Assembly: GCF_964340395.1 (NCBI RefSeq)
Contig: NC_135559.1
Coordinates: 19,812,650-19,876,649, forward strand
DNA: 64,000 nt
Source of the DNA: Glandiceps talaboti
Lineage: Eukaryota; Hemichordata; Enteropneusta; Spengelidae
Direction: 5' to 3'
Every line of letters starts with the position of its first letter. The stretch's first letter is position 1. A program made the translations under genes and the position numbers. The notes under the pieces are model-generated. The model saw only the letters and a list, made by a program, of their open reading frames with translations, did no database searches and had not been told where the DNA came from. Below are positions 12,250-25,554 of this stretch, piece by piece.

Positions 12250-12710
12250 CCTTGTATAGAAATTTAGAGGTGTGACCAGGCAGAGCTAAATTAGCGTTGT
12301 GACAAGGCATCGCCGCGCTAAATGAGAGATGTGACCAGGCAGAGCTAAATAAAAAATGTAACCAGGCATCGTTAACCGAGAGGTATGGGCATGCATCGCT
12401 TAATAAACGAAATAGCCAGGCATCGAGAGAGACCAGGCACTGCTATATAAGAGGTGTGACCAGGCATACTACATGAAAAATGTGACCAAGCATTGCTGAC
12501 TGAGATGTATGGCCAGGCATCGCTAAATGAAAGATATGATAGGGCATCGCTAAATGTGAGGTGTGACCAGGCATACTACATGAAAAAAGTGACCAAGCAT
12601 TGCTGACTGAGATGTATGGCCAGGCATCGCTAAATGAAAGATATGATAGGGCATCGCTAAATGTGAGGTGTGACCAGGTATAGCTAAATATGAGATGTAA
12701 TCTAGATCTC
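12250..12710. repeat. Minisatellite with 107-bp higher-order unit
   Basis: The array is built from units of about 26-28 bp resembling 'GTGACCAGGCATCGCTAAAT'. In its distal half, 12451-12557 and 12558-12664 form two 107-bp superunits. They differ at one base by my reading (T/A after a run of A), and a third begins at 12665. The proximal half has drifted strongly. The minus-strand frame 12443-12712 is the repeat, not a gene. Confidence 0.9.
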
Positions 12711-15700
12711 ATATCACGGTCGTATGGTTAATAGGTCTATCCGAACACGATGAGATTTACAAATTTGATCAAATTTCGTGTCGTGGTGTAAAGTCATGTA
12801 CCGTGAATGTGTGTCCTATTGAAATATGATTCTCGCGAGATTCTCTGTAATCGATTTTGTTTCAACTTACAGTATTTAACCTTTTGTATTTGTGCAACTA
12901 TGTTACGAAGTTTACACAGATTTTGACATCCCTTAGATTGAATTTCTCAGTTTATTTTAGATCCAGAAAATCAATACCAGGAAGATGAATGATTGTTTCA
13001 TGAACGCAAAAGGATCTCCATTAGATGTCTTCAGTTTTTGAGTTGCATCTGAGGTTATTTCAATAGCAATATGTGGTACACTTTCACGTCCACCTACAGT
13101 GTACAGCAACCCTTGAATTAATGAATACGCCGATTATAATTATTATAAAGGCTCATGACTCAATTCCAAATCACTGCAGCATTAATCGCTATCTTATTGT
13201 TGACATAAGGATTCAATCAGAGAATTCTTGTTACGTTTCTGGACGACCCGACAACTGTTTTCACGCCTGCATTTTAACCTAATCCGAACTAGGCTTTTAA
13301 TGTAAAAAATAAAACTTATTAGTATGTGAATAAATCCGGACTGCATATGCCCTTGTGCGAATGTTTAGTTCACTGGGTGGTCCCGGCATTTCGAAATTTT
13401 TCATTTACACATGTCTGTGATGGCTATTGCTCGCTAAATTGATGAATCAATCGCGATGACAATTTAATGTATATATTCACCGTAGTAAATTAAAAATAGC
13501 TTTGGAACGTAATGTTCTTAAACTTACAACTTTAATTGATTCAGGATAAACCATACATGCAAAATAATGATTTTATCAGATCTGACAGGCTCCTTTAATG
13601 CAAATCTCTCGGCAGACATTAACCAAATAACCTTGTTTACATACACCAACAATTTCACCGCCACAATTCAATATCCAGACTAAATTACAACAACGAATAT
13701 ATTGTTCATGGTGCCAAGAATCAATAGTAGAGTATAATATAGTTACTTTGGAATGGTACATTGGAAACGAATGTGATGTTTCGATCCATCTACTGCGGAC
13801 CTTGATCAATTTACCGTTCCAAAGGAACTGTTACTATATTAATTTTGTGCTGTCCCAAAGTTCTTGTACTTTAATGTTTAACTCTTAAATATCTCAATTT
13901 GAATTTTCAAAATCGAAATGATACTACTGATTTTATCGCCATGAATAAGCTTACAAGCCTGTGGAACGACAGCACAAAATCACAACATTTCAATCCGTAT
14001 TTTCATGTATTATTGTACAAGTTAGGTGATGACATAAATTGTATGTTTTACAATCTTGAACCTGATTTGCTGCTACGGTTTATGTATTTCTAAGCTTGTT
14101 TTCTCTGTGGAGAAAGATATTTTGAAATAGTAAAATATATGTATCGGCGCCCCTCTAGAGTACATAATGTTTATTTGCATATTTTATGTTATTAGTTAAA
14201 TTGGATAGCCTGCGGCCATCCCCTATAATGTGATTGTTCATATCAGATCACCTCAAGTCTGGTGGGGAAAAGGTCATTCAAATTGCCTGGATTATTGTAT
14301 GGGAATACAGTGAATACGATGCTGCATGTATCTTGTTATTTCAGTTATTGAGAAATAGAATCTGACATGTTGCAAGTCTTGTGTGCATCGTGTTTCAATT
14401 TTGCCGAACAGACTAAGCTGATATATAGCACAATTTTAGCCGAGTCGTGACCGAATGGTTTGATTTATTTCACTTTAGAGTGTGTGTTAGGCCATAGACT
14501 ATTTTTATCGTAGATATATATCTAGTGTCTGTCTTCAGTGTGTCGACAGATGAAATTCACAAACCTGTGAACGTGTCATTGTATACGGTTGTATTAATCA
14601 CGTCTTGACCTTTGTATGACATTTGCATTATTACAATCGGATAAGAAACATTGAGAAGTCTTCGTATAATCTGTTTCCCCGCTGCTGTTCAAATGTCAGG
14701 TTGCATGATTGATAATACAATAACAATAACCTCTATCGATTGTTTTAATTCTTGGAATGAACGATGGAACCCTCAAATACTTTATGATTCAGAGAATGCA
14801 ATGTTACCAGGCAGGCATTTAGGTTTGATCTGAATCAGAAATAGATGCCATGACCCTACGAAGCGTTATCAAAATTGATTTCAGGTTCCGTTTTCTGTCC
14901 AACGTTTCAATATCTAGTAGTAGCGCTGCAATCAGTTACCGCCATATTAGATCTATCACTGCTGTCGACACCCATATATATATATATAAACATATCTTGC
15001 TCGAGCCGCATTTTACTATTGTCAGTAATCTAAAATGTACTCTTGATTTTTGCAAAAAAAACAAACCACTTTGTATATGATTCACCAAACATCTCTGATA
15101 AGTTTAATGTCCAACAAAAAGAAGTATCACGTATATTTAACCGTTGATTGCGCATGCTGCCATCTTGTTTATAAGTTGTTTCTTACAGCGGACGTTACCA
15201 CCAACCAATGAGAAATCAAATGTGGCCGATAATGATGACGGGAATAATGATTGTATCTACGTATATGAACTTCAGTAGGCTCTGCACGATTTTATCCTTT
15301 GGAGATATCTTGACGTTTTCAAAATATTTACCCTCAACATTTTACAAGGATATAGGAATACAAACCCCGAGCTCCGTATGAATGATTTCAGTTTTCCTTC
15401 AAAACCTTTGCCATGTCTATCTAACATATTGCAGTCTTCTGCGTGCTGTTTTGCGGAACAGACAGATCTAACATAATAGCATAATGCGAGTCCTGACCAT
15501 GCAGTTGATTCATTTAGAGTTTCTATTCTGTACGCGCGAAAATTTCTCCCTTCATTTTTTATCTGTGTTTGGAATAATACTTCCTGTTTCTACTGTTACA
15601 ACACATCACCGACACCGATGAGGTTTCAATGAAAGACAATCTCATACCAAGTGATAAAGTCATTGTATTTGTGTGTCACATTTTGAACTGCCATAGATAG

Positions 15701-17340
15701 ACAAGTCTGTCCGCTGTCAAACTCCGTTTGTAACTAGTGACATTTCTCACTTGACACCTAACAAGTAACATTTTCAAAAGCCCATAAGACTATGGTACAC
15801 ATACGACTATATGATCTACAATACTTCGATTAAAACGACTACAAGGGTTGTTCTCCGTCTTGAGTTTGCGTAATTTCAAGGTTTCTACATGATCACAAAC
15901 ATAACATAGATTTAAAAAAAATTGGAATAGCTGGGAAATTAAAATAAACTATTTCTATTTACAGTAACGTATATTGATTCAGTCCTAGATTTTGGAGAGA
16001 AAAACATCGGAAGCAACTTTGTTGTCAATATCCATCAATCCCTTGGGAGGGTTCTTCAGATCTAAGTAGTTAGTTTCCCCATCTGGTTGTCGAGTGTTCT
16101 TGACTCATTCTAAAAGCAATCGCTAGATTGTCAAATCGGGATGTTGTATTTTGAGTATCTTAGCTGACAGTCTAGCTATTACGATTGGTTAGCTGTCGTC
16201 AGTTGAACATCCTTCCTTTAATATATGGTACTTGAGCTGAACATTATACCAATAATGCTATTAATATCGAGTGACTATTATCTCAATCTCTCAATAATAC
16301 ACTTTAGATATATTTGAGTGATATACATTACAAAGTAGGTTACCTTGTTTAAACTTGGTTAAATGTGATAAATCGACGTGCTTATATAACAGCTCTGAGA
16401 ACTGCACATTATATTAATATCTTTGTATTAACTTTAGCGAATTTATGCCATAAACCTTTGTCTGGGTCATTAAAGTTGCCATATGAATAACAAATGAGTT
16501 TTTATTAAATAAAAAAAAAAATTAAATTTGCCAACCATGTTTTTTCAACTGGAAAAAAATGCCCAAGCCTGTGAAAAGTTAAAATGTGTGTAAACATGTG
16601 TAAAAGGGTTGTTATTGTACAGTAGCAAAGGTTTTACATATTTTAAATATTTTGCAATTTATTTAATTACAAACATTCACTTGGTTCATGTTGCTTCATA
16701 TTGCTTTTCGCAGTATGTTATTTTTCAAAACGTAGTGGAGATATTTTATCAATTACCAGTCCAAAATAAATACCCAATTCTCATCCATATGGTCACTTTA
16801 AACCAACTCCAATAATTGTTACAGTACAGTATTAGTATTAAGTTGTCATTAATTTTTGCCATTAAAATAAACTAACCCTTTTACGTGAGGCCCCAGAATT
16901 GTTATGATTTTGAATTACGTGTTTTCGTAACTCGTTATTCGTGGTACTATGTACGTTGGCTTGGTGTCCGTGTGTAAACAGTCTTGGAATAGGTACGGAT
17001 AATTTACTAGTTTGTCAGCAAATCTGTCAACGTAATTTTTGATATGCTATCACAAGTATAAGATAACCCTCTTTCTCCCACGGATATTTGTTTTTACATA
17101 AGTAATTACTAGTTGAGTAAACTGCATAGTTCAATTCTATGAACTTTGATTGAAAAATCGTGTGTAGCCCTAAGGCGGTCACAATAAATATGTTTACCTT
17201 TCTGGCACTTTTTCCATAGTCTGATATCACAATGTCCTACTTATTAGATTATTCAAATTGAATTGAATTATAATGTCCAAAGGCCATACGTACATTTCAG
17301 GACAATCTCATATCTTCACCCTTCACTGTTGTTTATCGGA

Positions 17341-17640
17341 GTGTCTTCGTTGATATTAAAGGGGTGAGGGCAAAGGTTGAGTTTATACGCTGATGACGTA
17401 AGTTTTGCTTCAAAAGAAACTCGCAGTATACTACTAACTGAAATGCATAGTTAACTATCACTTGCAATTGACTGAACTCAAACCTTGTGTTAAGACTTAA
17501 CGTTGATAAAAATGCCTCTACTATGCAATCAACTGCAGCTTTAACCATACTGGAAGACAATATTGTAATACCATATAGAAGGTATGCATTGATGTGAAAT
17601 AGTTAAAGAGTTAACTACACTTAAATATTTCAAAGCTCAG
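17341..17640 (+). pseudogene. Possible L1/Tx1-like reverse transcriptase remnant
   Basis: One frame reads GQRLSLYADDVSFAS at about 17371-17415. A YADD box preceded by KLSL-like residues is typical of the catalytic palm motif of L1-clade reverse transcriptases. Downstream the frame continues with several stops and then a fragment resembling a LKYF(LG) block near 17616-17630. There is no intact domain. It could be a coincidence of a short motif, so confidence is moderate. Confidence 0.4.
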
Positions 17641-18883
17641 TTTGTACCACCTGTACTTTAACGACATGAATCTTCGGGGCACACCGATCTCAGTATTGTT
17701 ATCAAATACGATGCGTGATGCAAACGGAATTCGAAGGCCTGTCTATAGTCTCCACCAGTCTTGCAATAAATAAACATTGTGAGTCTCAATGCGACATCAG
17801 TGACAAAAATACAAAACATTTCGAACGGCGTGCAAGGGTAGAAGAAGTTGTTTTAATAACGAATCAGAAATACGCAAACAATTGTATTGATTTATGTTTG
17901 GCTTGGGGCTTTTGCAAAATCTTGTGTAAATAAAAGTTCTGCAATTAAGTTTATTCTTGAAAAGGGAAGACTTCAAAAGTGCATTCTACTTTCGCATGCC
18001 ATGATTAGAACACCTTATCATAATATACATGGTTGTCTGAACACCTTTACATTGATAGTTCCAACACGCTATTTTCCAGCCAATTACTGGCTTAGATAGG
18101 TTGACATAAATGCATTTTCCTGTGCTCTTCTAGGGAGTTAGATGTTATCGACCGTAATGATTGTACTGGCAAGGCAGGTGCATCGCTTACAACCATGTGT
18201 ATATGCTGGCCCCAAAATGAACCCAATCCCCTTATGACTTGCACGCATGTCAACAGAATCAAACGGACGAAAACACATCAGTTTGGTAATCCCTAAACGT
18301 TGCATGGTGAGAATAAACTAATTCCGTGGATCAATCACAACGAGGGAAGAGATGCGATGCAAAAATTAGAAGCCAGATGAATTGCTTCATCACACTCTAC
18401 ATGCATGCCTGGATGAGATCAAACCAAGGGGTGCTGTGATAACTGGATATCTTTTTAGGCGGCGCCTTCAGATCAACGAGAATGGCGGAAACTTCAAGAT
18501 TATAAAAAAAACTTCTGCCCCCTTCGCGGGGCGATGGACATTTTTTGACACACTGGGGTCCATCTGAAAAGCCAATAAGCACCAAAAAATAGTCTATAAT
18601 TAACGTATATTACGTTCTCTCGAAGACTGTTTTCCATTATATAACATAATAGCCTTTATGACTGTCAAGAAAAAACAAATGAAAATATTTTATTCGTTAT
18701 ATTATTTTCTCTAACTTCTAGATTTTATATAGTATTTCGTATTCAAATTATATATATCCTGCACACATAGTATGTTGCTGCCAGGAAGTTCCGTTACCAT
18801 TGAATAATGCTTATAATACTCCAATTCACTATATTCTTGTAGGCATTAATTGTGAAGAGTGAAAATCAGTCTGTGTGGTGTAA

Positions 18884-18931
18884 TTGAGTATGTATGTATG
18901 TATGTATGTATGTATGTATGTATGTATGTAT
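18884..18931. repeat. (TATG)n microsatellite
   Basis: A short perfect TATG tract directly upstream of the nuclease-like fragment at 18965-19165. Confidence 0.95.
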
Positions 18932-18964
18932 GCGCCTAATATTTATAAATTTATATATACCAGA

Positions 18965-19165
18965 CAAAAGAATCGTAACTATCCTATATCTGTGCATTTT
19001 ATTACCAACTATCAGAGTGTATCAGATATGTCTATTTCAAGAATTTGTAAGGTTTCTGGTGACGAGGATCGATTGAGGTTGAAGAAGGAGGGAATGATTT
19101 TCCGTCTCGGAACGCTGGAACCCCGTGGAATTAATAGATTATTTGCATCATTCTCTAATAGATTT
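18965..19165 (+). pseudogene. GIY-YIG/Penelope-like nuclease C-terminal fragment
   Basis: The frame contains HFITNYQSVSDMSIS, then about 25 residues of charged sequence (DEDRLRLKKEGMIF), then LGTLEPRGINRLF. The order 'HF...HS..DM.I', a basic/Glu block and 'L.TL.P.GIN' is that of the C-terminal part of GIY-YIG endonucleases attached to Penelope-like and related retroelements. The histidine expected after the turn is replaced. The N-terminal GIY-YIG half and any reverse transcriptase are absent, cut off at the TATG repeat. The family call is inference from motif order. Confidence 0.45.
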
Positions 19166-19395
19166 ACTACGCCTATTCTATCTTTCAGGCGCGTTCTCAC
19201 TATAGGGTTCTTTTTGGTGCACGTGACTTTATGACCTGATAGCGCGTTTGTAACCGTTGATATAAAATCGCACGGATCTCGTTCTATTCCATAACATTTA
19301 GATATATAGGTAGGTAGTGATCTATTATATGCCGTGCCTTGATAACGTTGGATTGCATTTATTGATTCGGATTGTATCAATTCTTCCTTATGCAC

Positions 19396-19398
<3 letters not shown>

Positions 19399-19463
<65 letters not shown>

Positions 19464-19547
19464 CTCGGTGAGTATCAATCTGCTAAGACAGTGCTCTATA
19501 CCGCAGTGGCAGAGCGTAATAGTTTTGCAAAACTATATATATATATA

Positions 19548-19602
<55 letters not shown>

Positions 19603-19619
19603 TTATATATATATATATA

Positions 19620-19692
<73 letters not shown>
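19399..19692. repeat. Two long (TA)n tracts
   Basis: TA dinucleotide tracts at 19399-19455 and 19533-19692 are separated by about 75 bp of unique sequence. The second contains small interruptions (AATATT, CATGTATT). They are prone to hairpin formation and assembly length error. Confidence 0.95.
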
Positions 19693-19694
<2 letters not shown>

Positions 19695-20258
19695 ACGCTA
19701 GGGTGTCAAAATAAAACAAGAATGACAACATGTTCTCTTATTACGCGCTAATAGTATAGCATGTGGAGCGGAAGTTATGGTGTCGACCAATAAATCGAAT
19801 AGTCGTTATTTTATGACACGCCTAGGTGGTAAATTCTAATGCAGGTGCCAGGAATTGTTTCCATAGCTAAACCTATTGTATGCAATGTACAAGAAAAAGA
19901 CCCTAAACCAGAGTATAGTATTGGAGGTCACTTTGATCTGTATTTATTGAACTTGTCTGCCATTGCTTATCATCTTATATTTAGTTAAACGTTGTTATTG
20001 TGAATCTAAATGGGAATGTCTGCATAGCATCTTTCCTTTCGAATAACCATATAATATACCACATCCGTGAACCGTCATCCTACCAATGTCTGTCCAGTAC
20101 AACTCCAACCGTCATTAGATTTGTCAACATTATCAAACATTTAAGGGGAATAGGGAGAAATGATATATTATATAGATGATATCAGTCGCCTGATGATCGT
20201 TGAGAAAGCGTGAAATTCCGAATAACGACTTGTAACATCCTCATTCTTTTAAACTAAG

Positions 20259-20398
<140 letters not shown>

Positions 20399-20469
20399 GA
20401 TGTTGGTTATGTGTTTCACTCATGGGATAAACACTTTTAAACACAAATGTAGACATATTTCAACTCTAG

Positions 20470-23400
20470 ACTAACAATAACAGGGGCACAATACACACAG
20501 CAGGATCCTTTGCCCAATCACATTGTACACTGATAAGCATTGATATTCGTTCACGGTGCAGTAATAATAGGCTTCTAATGGAATCATCACACATAGACTT
20601 GATGATTTTAATGGCTTCAAAATAAATTTCTAATCACATGCAAATGAAATAAAATTCAGGAATAAACTTAAATCTGACCTGTTGATATTTAGTGCACACT
20701 AGTGCAACTCATTCTCTACATATTTGCACACACAAATGGACAGATTCTTTGCTCAGGCAGTATAATTTTTTCAATAGCTAGGTCATGCATTGACATTCTC
20801 AAATGAGGTAAAGCAATAAAAATTAGAGACGACGATATGCATTGTCAGTATTTTTCACACATTAAATTTGTTTAAATTTACAATATATACGTAATTTAGG
20901 TGAAATGTTAACATTAGAATGCCAATCCTGCATATGTGGATATCATAACATCTTTGTTTAAATATCTGTAGGAGGTATTCATCATTTTCTGTGTGTAGCC
21001 TTTGCCAAATCCCAGCTATTCCATACTGGAAAAGTAGAGTTTTAACACATAAATGCTCAACATGGGAATCTCCTTTTTCAGTTCTATCACATTGGTTACT
21101 GTAACAATCACTTACAATTATAGAGATATCACTTTGGGTATACTTAAGCCAGTAACTAATTATTTGAATGTTTACATATGGTCGGATGAGATATCATCCA
21201 AGTTCTCCCAGGACAGCAGATTTTGAAGCATTGCTACTCACACCTAATATAAATTTACAAAATTTATGATGAACTTTTTCTACGTCAGGGGAAGAATGAG
21301 TACCCCATATACCACTCGCATATAAAAGAATTGGTAAAATCTTACAGTCAAATATACGAAATGTGATGTCTGGTTTTAATCCACCAAGCTTATACAGTGT
21401 TATTGGCAGACTGTGTAATGCAGTTCTTGGCTGATCAGCTATATATATTTGGGCTCAAATACCTGAGCTCGAGAACATCAGGCCTAAATAATTATACTTT
21501 GAAACAACGTCAATCAGTTTACCGTTCCAAAACCATTTTTCGGATTTCTTTAGTGAGCACCTTTACGAAAGACCACTCACAATCTTTGATTTAGTTAAAT
21601 TTACTGGAAGTCTCCACTTTTTACAATAACCTGATAATCTATTAAAAGGTCTCTGTAACCCAATGGAAGTGCTGTTATATCTGCATACATAAATAAAATG
21701 CATTTTTTGCATAAACAACAGTTTCAAACCTTGTTCAATATCATTTATATAAAAACAAAACAGCAAGGGGAAATGAATGAACCTTGTTGTACACCAACAT
21801 TGATTTTAAAGAAGTCAGTAATACCATATGGAGTTTTCATTGCTTCTTTGACCTGATTGTACATAGAATAAGTTTACCTCTGATGCCAGCTTTACTCAGC
21901 TTATAAAACAAAGACTCTCATAGTAGCACAATAAAAACTACTTTTCAAGTGAAATGCATACTTTTCAATCAGAGTGCATAACTTAAGATGAATATATTAT
22001 CAAAAGTACTTCTCTTTTTTTCTAAAACCACTTTGAGTCTCAATTATAGTATTATATTTGTCAAACCATAGGCTAAGTTTATCATATTGTATTTGGGTGT
22101 AGATCTTACTTGTGAGATCAAGTAGCATTATACTGCGGTAGTTACAAGGAGAGTCTTTACTCCCCTTCTTAAATGCAGGTATTATCAATCCTATTGATCT
22201 AGACACTAGGGAATACACCACTATCCAGAACTTCGTTGTAAAGAATGTGTAACATATCATAAATTTCAGATGGAACATATTTCCAAGATTCTGCAGGGAT
22301 TCCATCTTGCCCTTGGGCTTTATTGTTTTTAAGTCTGTCAGTACATTTCCGAATCTCCACTATTGTGATGGGACAGTTTAGTTCTGAACAGTTGATGTCA
22401 GTACTCTCTAGATAGTGTATGTTTAATTCATCAACATTTCCCAAGACAGAAAACTCATATCATCATCATCACCATCATCATCAACTTGTATGTTTAGATT
22501 ACGCAGGTCCCTAAAGTAACTAAACCATTCTTCCAGAGCAACTTTGCTTGAGACATTTCCCTTATTGTGGCGCAAACGTTGCCAAAACAGTCTACAATTT
22601 TGTTGATTGGAAAGATTAATTAATTCATCACGTTTGTATATCGGGTAATCAATTTTCTTTTTTCTGATCAATGTTTTGTAGTTGGATTTGATGCATAAAT
22701 AGGTCTTGAGATTTAGATGATTTCTGCAGTTTCTAAAAACATTCAGAGAGCGGTACACATCTTTTGTCTGACGACACTCAGTATCAAACCAAGGAGTTTG
22801 CACATTGGTTTGTTAAAGACTTTGAACTTTGACCTTTGACTTTCATATTACTACAACAGGTACAAACTAAATCACATAAACGTGTAGTGGCATTATCAAG
22901 ATTCCCCTGAGCTATTTTATCATAGAATGAAAGACACATAAGCTTACTTCATCGGATCGGAAATTACTAGAATAATGCTCCTATTTACTAAGAGCTCATC
23001 GCAATTGAAAATATATTAGGTATTTAAAGGTGCACCTATATTTGTATTTATCTGTTGAACACGAAATGTTAATGAAAAATTCAAGAGGAATGTGATCATA
23101 TTCCGTACGATTTCCCAAAGCAAAATTATGAAATCGTCTGAACATATATTACCTGTAGCTAAAACATAGTCATTCACACATGTTCCCGGTTATGATATGT
23201 AAGTGAAACTGCCACTTTCGTGGTCATGGAAGAGTTTATCCTTAACTATATAGTATCCTCTTGGGGAACATAATTCCACCATTTTTTTACCGTAACTATT
23301 GTCTTCATTATCTTCAAAAATACGCTTATAGGTATATTCTAATCAGGACATCGTGTATCGTTGTTACACTCAATGTGATCTAAAACATTCCCAGTCATAC

Positions 23401-23560
23401 TATTACAATCTCCAGCTATGATAGCTTCACACTCGTACTTAGTAGAAAGCTCTAACAACTCCTTCTCTAAAGTGTCACAAAAAGTCTTTCTTCCATAATT
23501 GGATACCAGAATTAAGTTAGCATTAAATGCAACATTTCCTTTCATTTATAGTTCTTAACC
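20470..23560 (-). mobile_element. CR1/L2-like non-LTR retrotransposon, 5'-truncated and dead
   Basis: Minus-strand frames give the domain order of a CR1/L2-type ORF2. The endonuclease C-terminal half is at 23545-23080 (AIIAGDCNSMTG, a HESGSFTYIS block, NDYVLATG). The linker with PWFDTECR is at 22803-22440. Reverse transcriptase is at 22440-21560 (NNKAQGQDGIPAESWKY, IIPAFKKGSKD, NYRSIMLLD, ETQSGFRKK, SGYCKKWRLPVN). The C-terminal region is at 21390-20470 (ILLYASGIWGTHSS, HKFCKFILGVSSN, VLGELG, NIQIISYWLK). Many frameshifts and stops break it. The YADD motif at 21673-21687 reads YADI, so the catalytic site is lost. The first part of the endonuclease is missing. Clade assignment is by motif style, not phylogeny. 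Confidence 0.88.
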
Positions 23561-24161
23561 ACTTTTACTTAAATTAACAGGCGTTCAATTGCTGACAATT
23601 CGATCGGTTGTTGTTTTTATAAAGTTTGGAAGGGAAATACGTTTACTACATGAGTGTAGCCTAGTTATCTGAACTGTTTTCCACATGGTGAGATAATGAG
23701 TCGTGGTTTAGAATATGGCGTCCAGTTGACGAATGATCTGTCTGCAAATGTCAAAATAATTGTCAAATCATCAAAACTCATCGTTGTTTTCATAAGGTGT
23801 ACACCAGGGAGGTTGTCGTTGATTGTAATTATCACGCTTGTAAACACATCTTGGTACATAATCATGGAGTTAATAGCTAAGAAATATGCGGACAACTAGG
23901 AATAAAACTGAATTACTGCAATCATTTGGCAAGAAATTTAAACCAAACAAGATGAAGTGAACGAGAATTGTTAATTCTATCCAGAAGAGGGCGCAACAGA
24001 CGTTTACCAAGTATCATGTACTTGACATATCTATCAACGATTCACAATATAATGTAAATATCACATCTATCAACGATTAGAACTTCCAGAATATTTGTAA
24101 ACATCTATCCACTTTTCATATATTGCATTTATATTAAAACTCTACCTAATCTACCTATCCA

Positions 24162-24163
<2 letters not shown>

Positions 24164-24198
<35 letters not shown>

Positions 24199-24349
24199 TC
24201 TATTTATCCATATATCTATATATCTACTACCCACCGATCTATCTATCTGCCTAATGTATGTATGTATGTATGTATGTATGTATGTATGTATGTATGTATG
24301 TATGTATGTATGTGTATGTATATATATATATGTATGTATGTATACTATG

Positions 24350-24381
<32 letters not shown>

Positions 24382-24459
24382 TGTATGTATGTTTTTATGT
24401 AGCTATCTATCTATCTATGTATGCCTCTCTATCTTTAATAAGATTTTTGATGCGAATTG

Positions 24460-24534
<75 letters not shown>
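24164..24534. repeat. (TA)n, (TATG)n, (TA)n microsatellite cluster
   Basis: TA at 24164-24196, TATG at about 24253-24391 with a TA interruption, and TA at 24461-24534. They lie in a stretch also rich in CTAT/CTAC repeats. Confidence 0.95.
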
Positions 24535-24537
<3 letters not shown>

Positions 24538-24609
24538 CAACAGTTGTTATGGAAACGAGTACGCAAACTTGTACGACTAGATATATGCAATGAACGTTGA
24601 CGAGGTTAA

Positions 24610-24730
24610 AGCTAAGTTTATAAACTTTTTACTCAATTGAAAATACTTACATAAAACTTCAATTAAACTATTCTAGTATAATATTAATGCCAATACATGT
24701 CTTCTATTACATTACAAGCGTTGTCTGGCA
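24610..24730. repeat. Dispersed repeat segment, copy 1
   Basis: The phrase 'TACTCAATTGAAAATACTT' with its flanks, followed by 'CATAAAA' and a 'TATTACATTACAA' block, recurs in the same orientation at about 40358-40450 at the start of intron 4 of the peptidase gene. It is non-coding. The family is unknown. Confidence 0.6.
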
Positions 24731-25331
24731 TTGTCAGAACAGTTTATTGCATTGTAGGTATTTCCCCGACATTCTATACGTATAAAAAATATGTCATCAG
24801 ATAGTTTTTTAAGTTCAAATCAGGTTTGAGTCCAGTCGAGTCAATTGCAACTGATGGTTAAGTTTGTTTCAGTAAGTAGCAGGTCGTGGGTACTTTCTGA
24901 ATAGACAGAAGTAATTATACCCAAAACCTTATCAACTCGGTTTGTGTCTCTTTAACTCATTTTACCAATGCACCTTCAAATATAGGATACTTTGTATAAC
25001 CCTTTCTGTTACGATGAGTAAGGATAATCCGATCAGAAAACAGATCTGGCAGATTTGTCTCGGTGTATATCCATCATAGCATCAATTGACGTTAGTCTTA
25101 GTCCATAGAGATGTCAGCCTGTGCAGCTCTCCTTGGCAATAAAACTAAATTAAACGTATAGTTTATAAACGAGAATTCGAAGTACAAAGATCAATAATAA
25201 TGCCTAGTTTATTCATTCAAATGTTAGAATTTGCTTAAAGCTAAAACTGAAACTTTCCAGTTAAATATAACCTAATAACTAAAACTTGTACACCCTGAGG
25301 AATATTGAAAGTTGTATAACTGTAATTCGAA

Positions 25332-25486
25332 TACATACATACATACATACATACATACATACATACATACGTACGTACGTACGTACGTACGTACGTACGT
25401 ACGTACGTACGTACGTACATACATACATACATACATACATACATACATACATACATACATACATACATACATACATACATACATAC
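25332..25486. repeat. (ACAT)n with a self-complementary (ACGT)n core
   Basis: ACAT repeats flank a perfect ACGT core of about 50 bp (about 25369-25418). The core is its own reverse complement and carries a CpG in each unit, so it can form cruciforms and is a dense methylation target. Confidence 0.95.
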
Positions 25487-25554
25487 GAGTATTATTATTT
25501 TTCAATCATACAACCAATACGAGTATTATTATTTTTCAATCATACAACCAATAC
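25487..25554. repeat. Perfect 34-bp tandem duplication
   Basis: 25487-25520 and 25521-25554 are identical copies, starting GAGTATTATTATTT and ending ACAACCAATAC. They lie directly against the ACAT array. Perfect identity implies a recent slippage or repair event. Confidence 0.95.

Larger units (their letters stand above)
4226..17330. other. Intergenic region without recognised gene
   Basis: About 13 kb in which I recognise no exon on either strand. It holds a G14 run (5919-5932), a degenerate 50-80 bp tandem repeat (about 6257-6410), TATG/GTAG arrays (6748-6991), a GGAT array (9798-10013), one arm of a dispersed foldback element (about 9518-9712), TATG/GGAT/GT arrays (11485-11850) and a minisatellite (about 12250-12710). 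The open frames of 60-105 codons (for example 7605-7922) lack family signatures. Confidence 0.6.

Noticed and set aside
12443-12712. Minus-strand frame with repeated SDAW/PGHTS phrases
   Set aside because: The repetition comes from the minisatellite units; the units are not multiples of three across the whole array and stops appear in older units.
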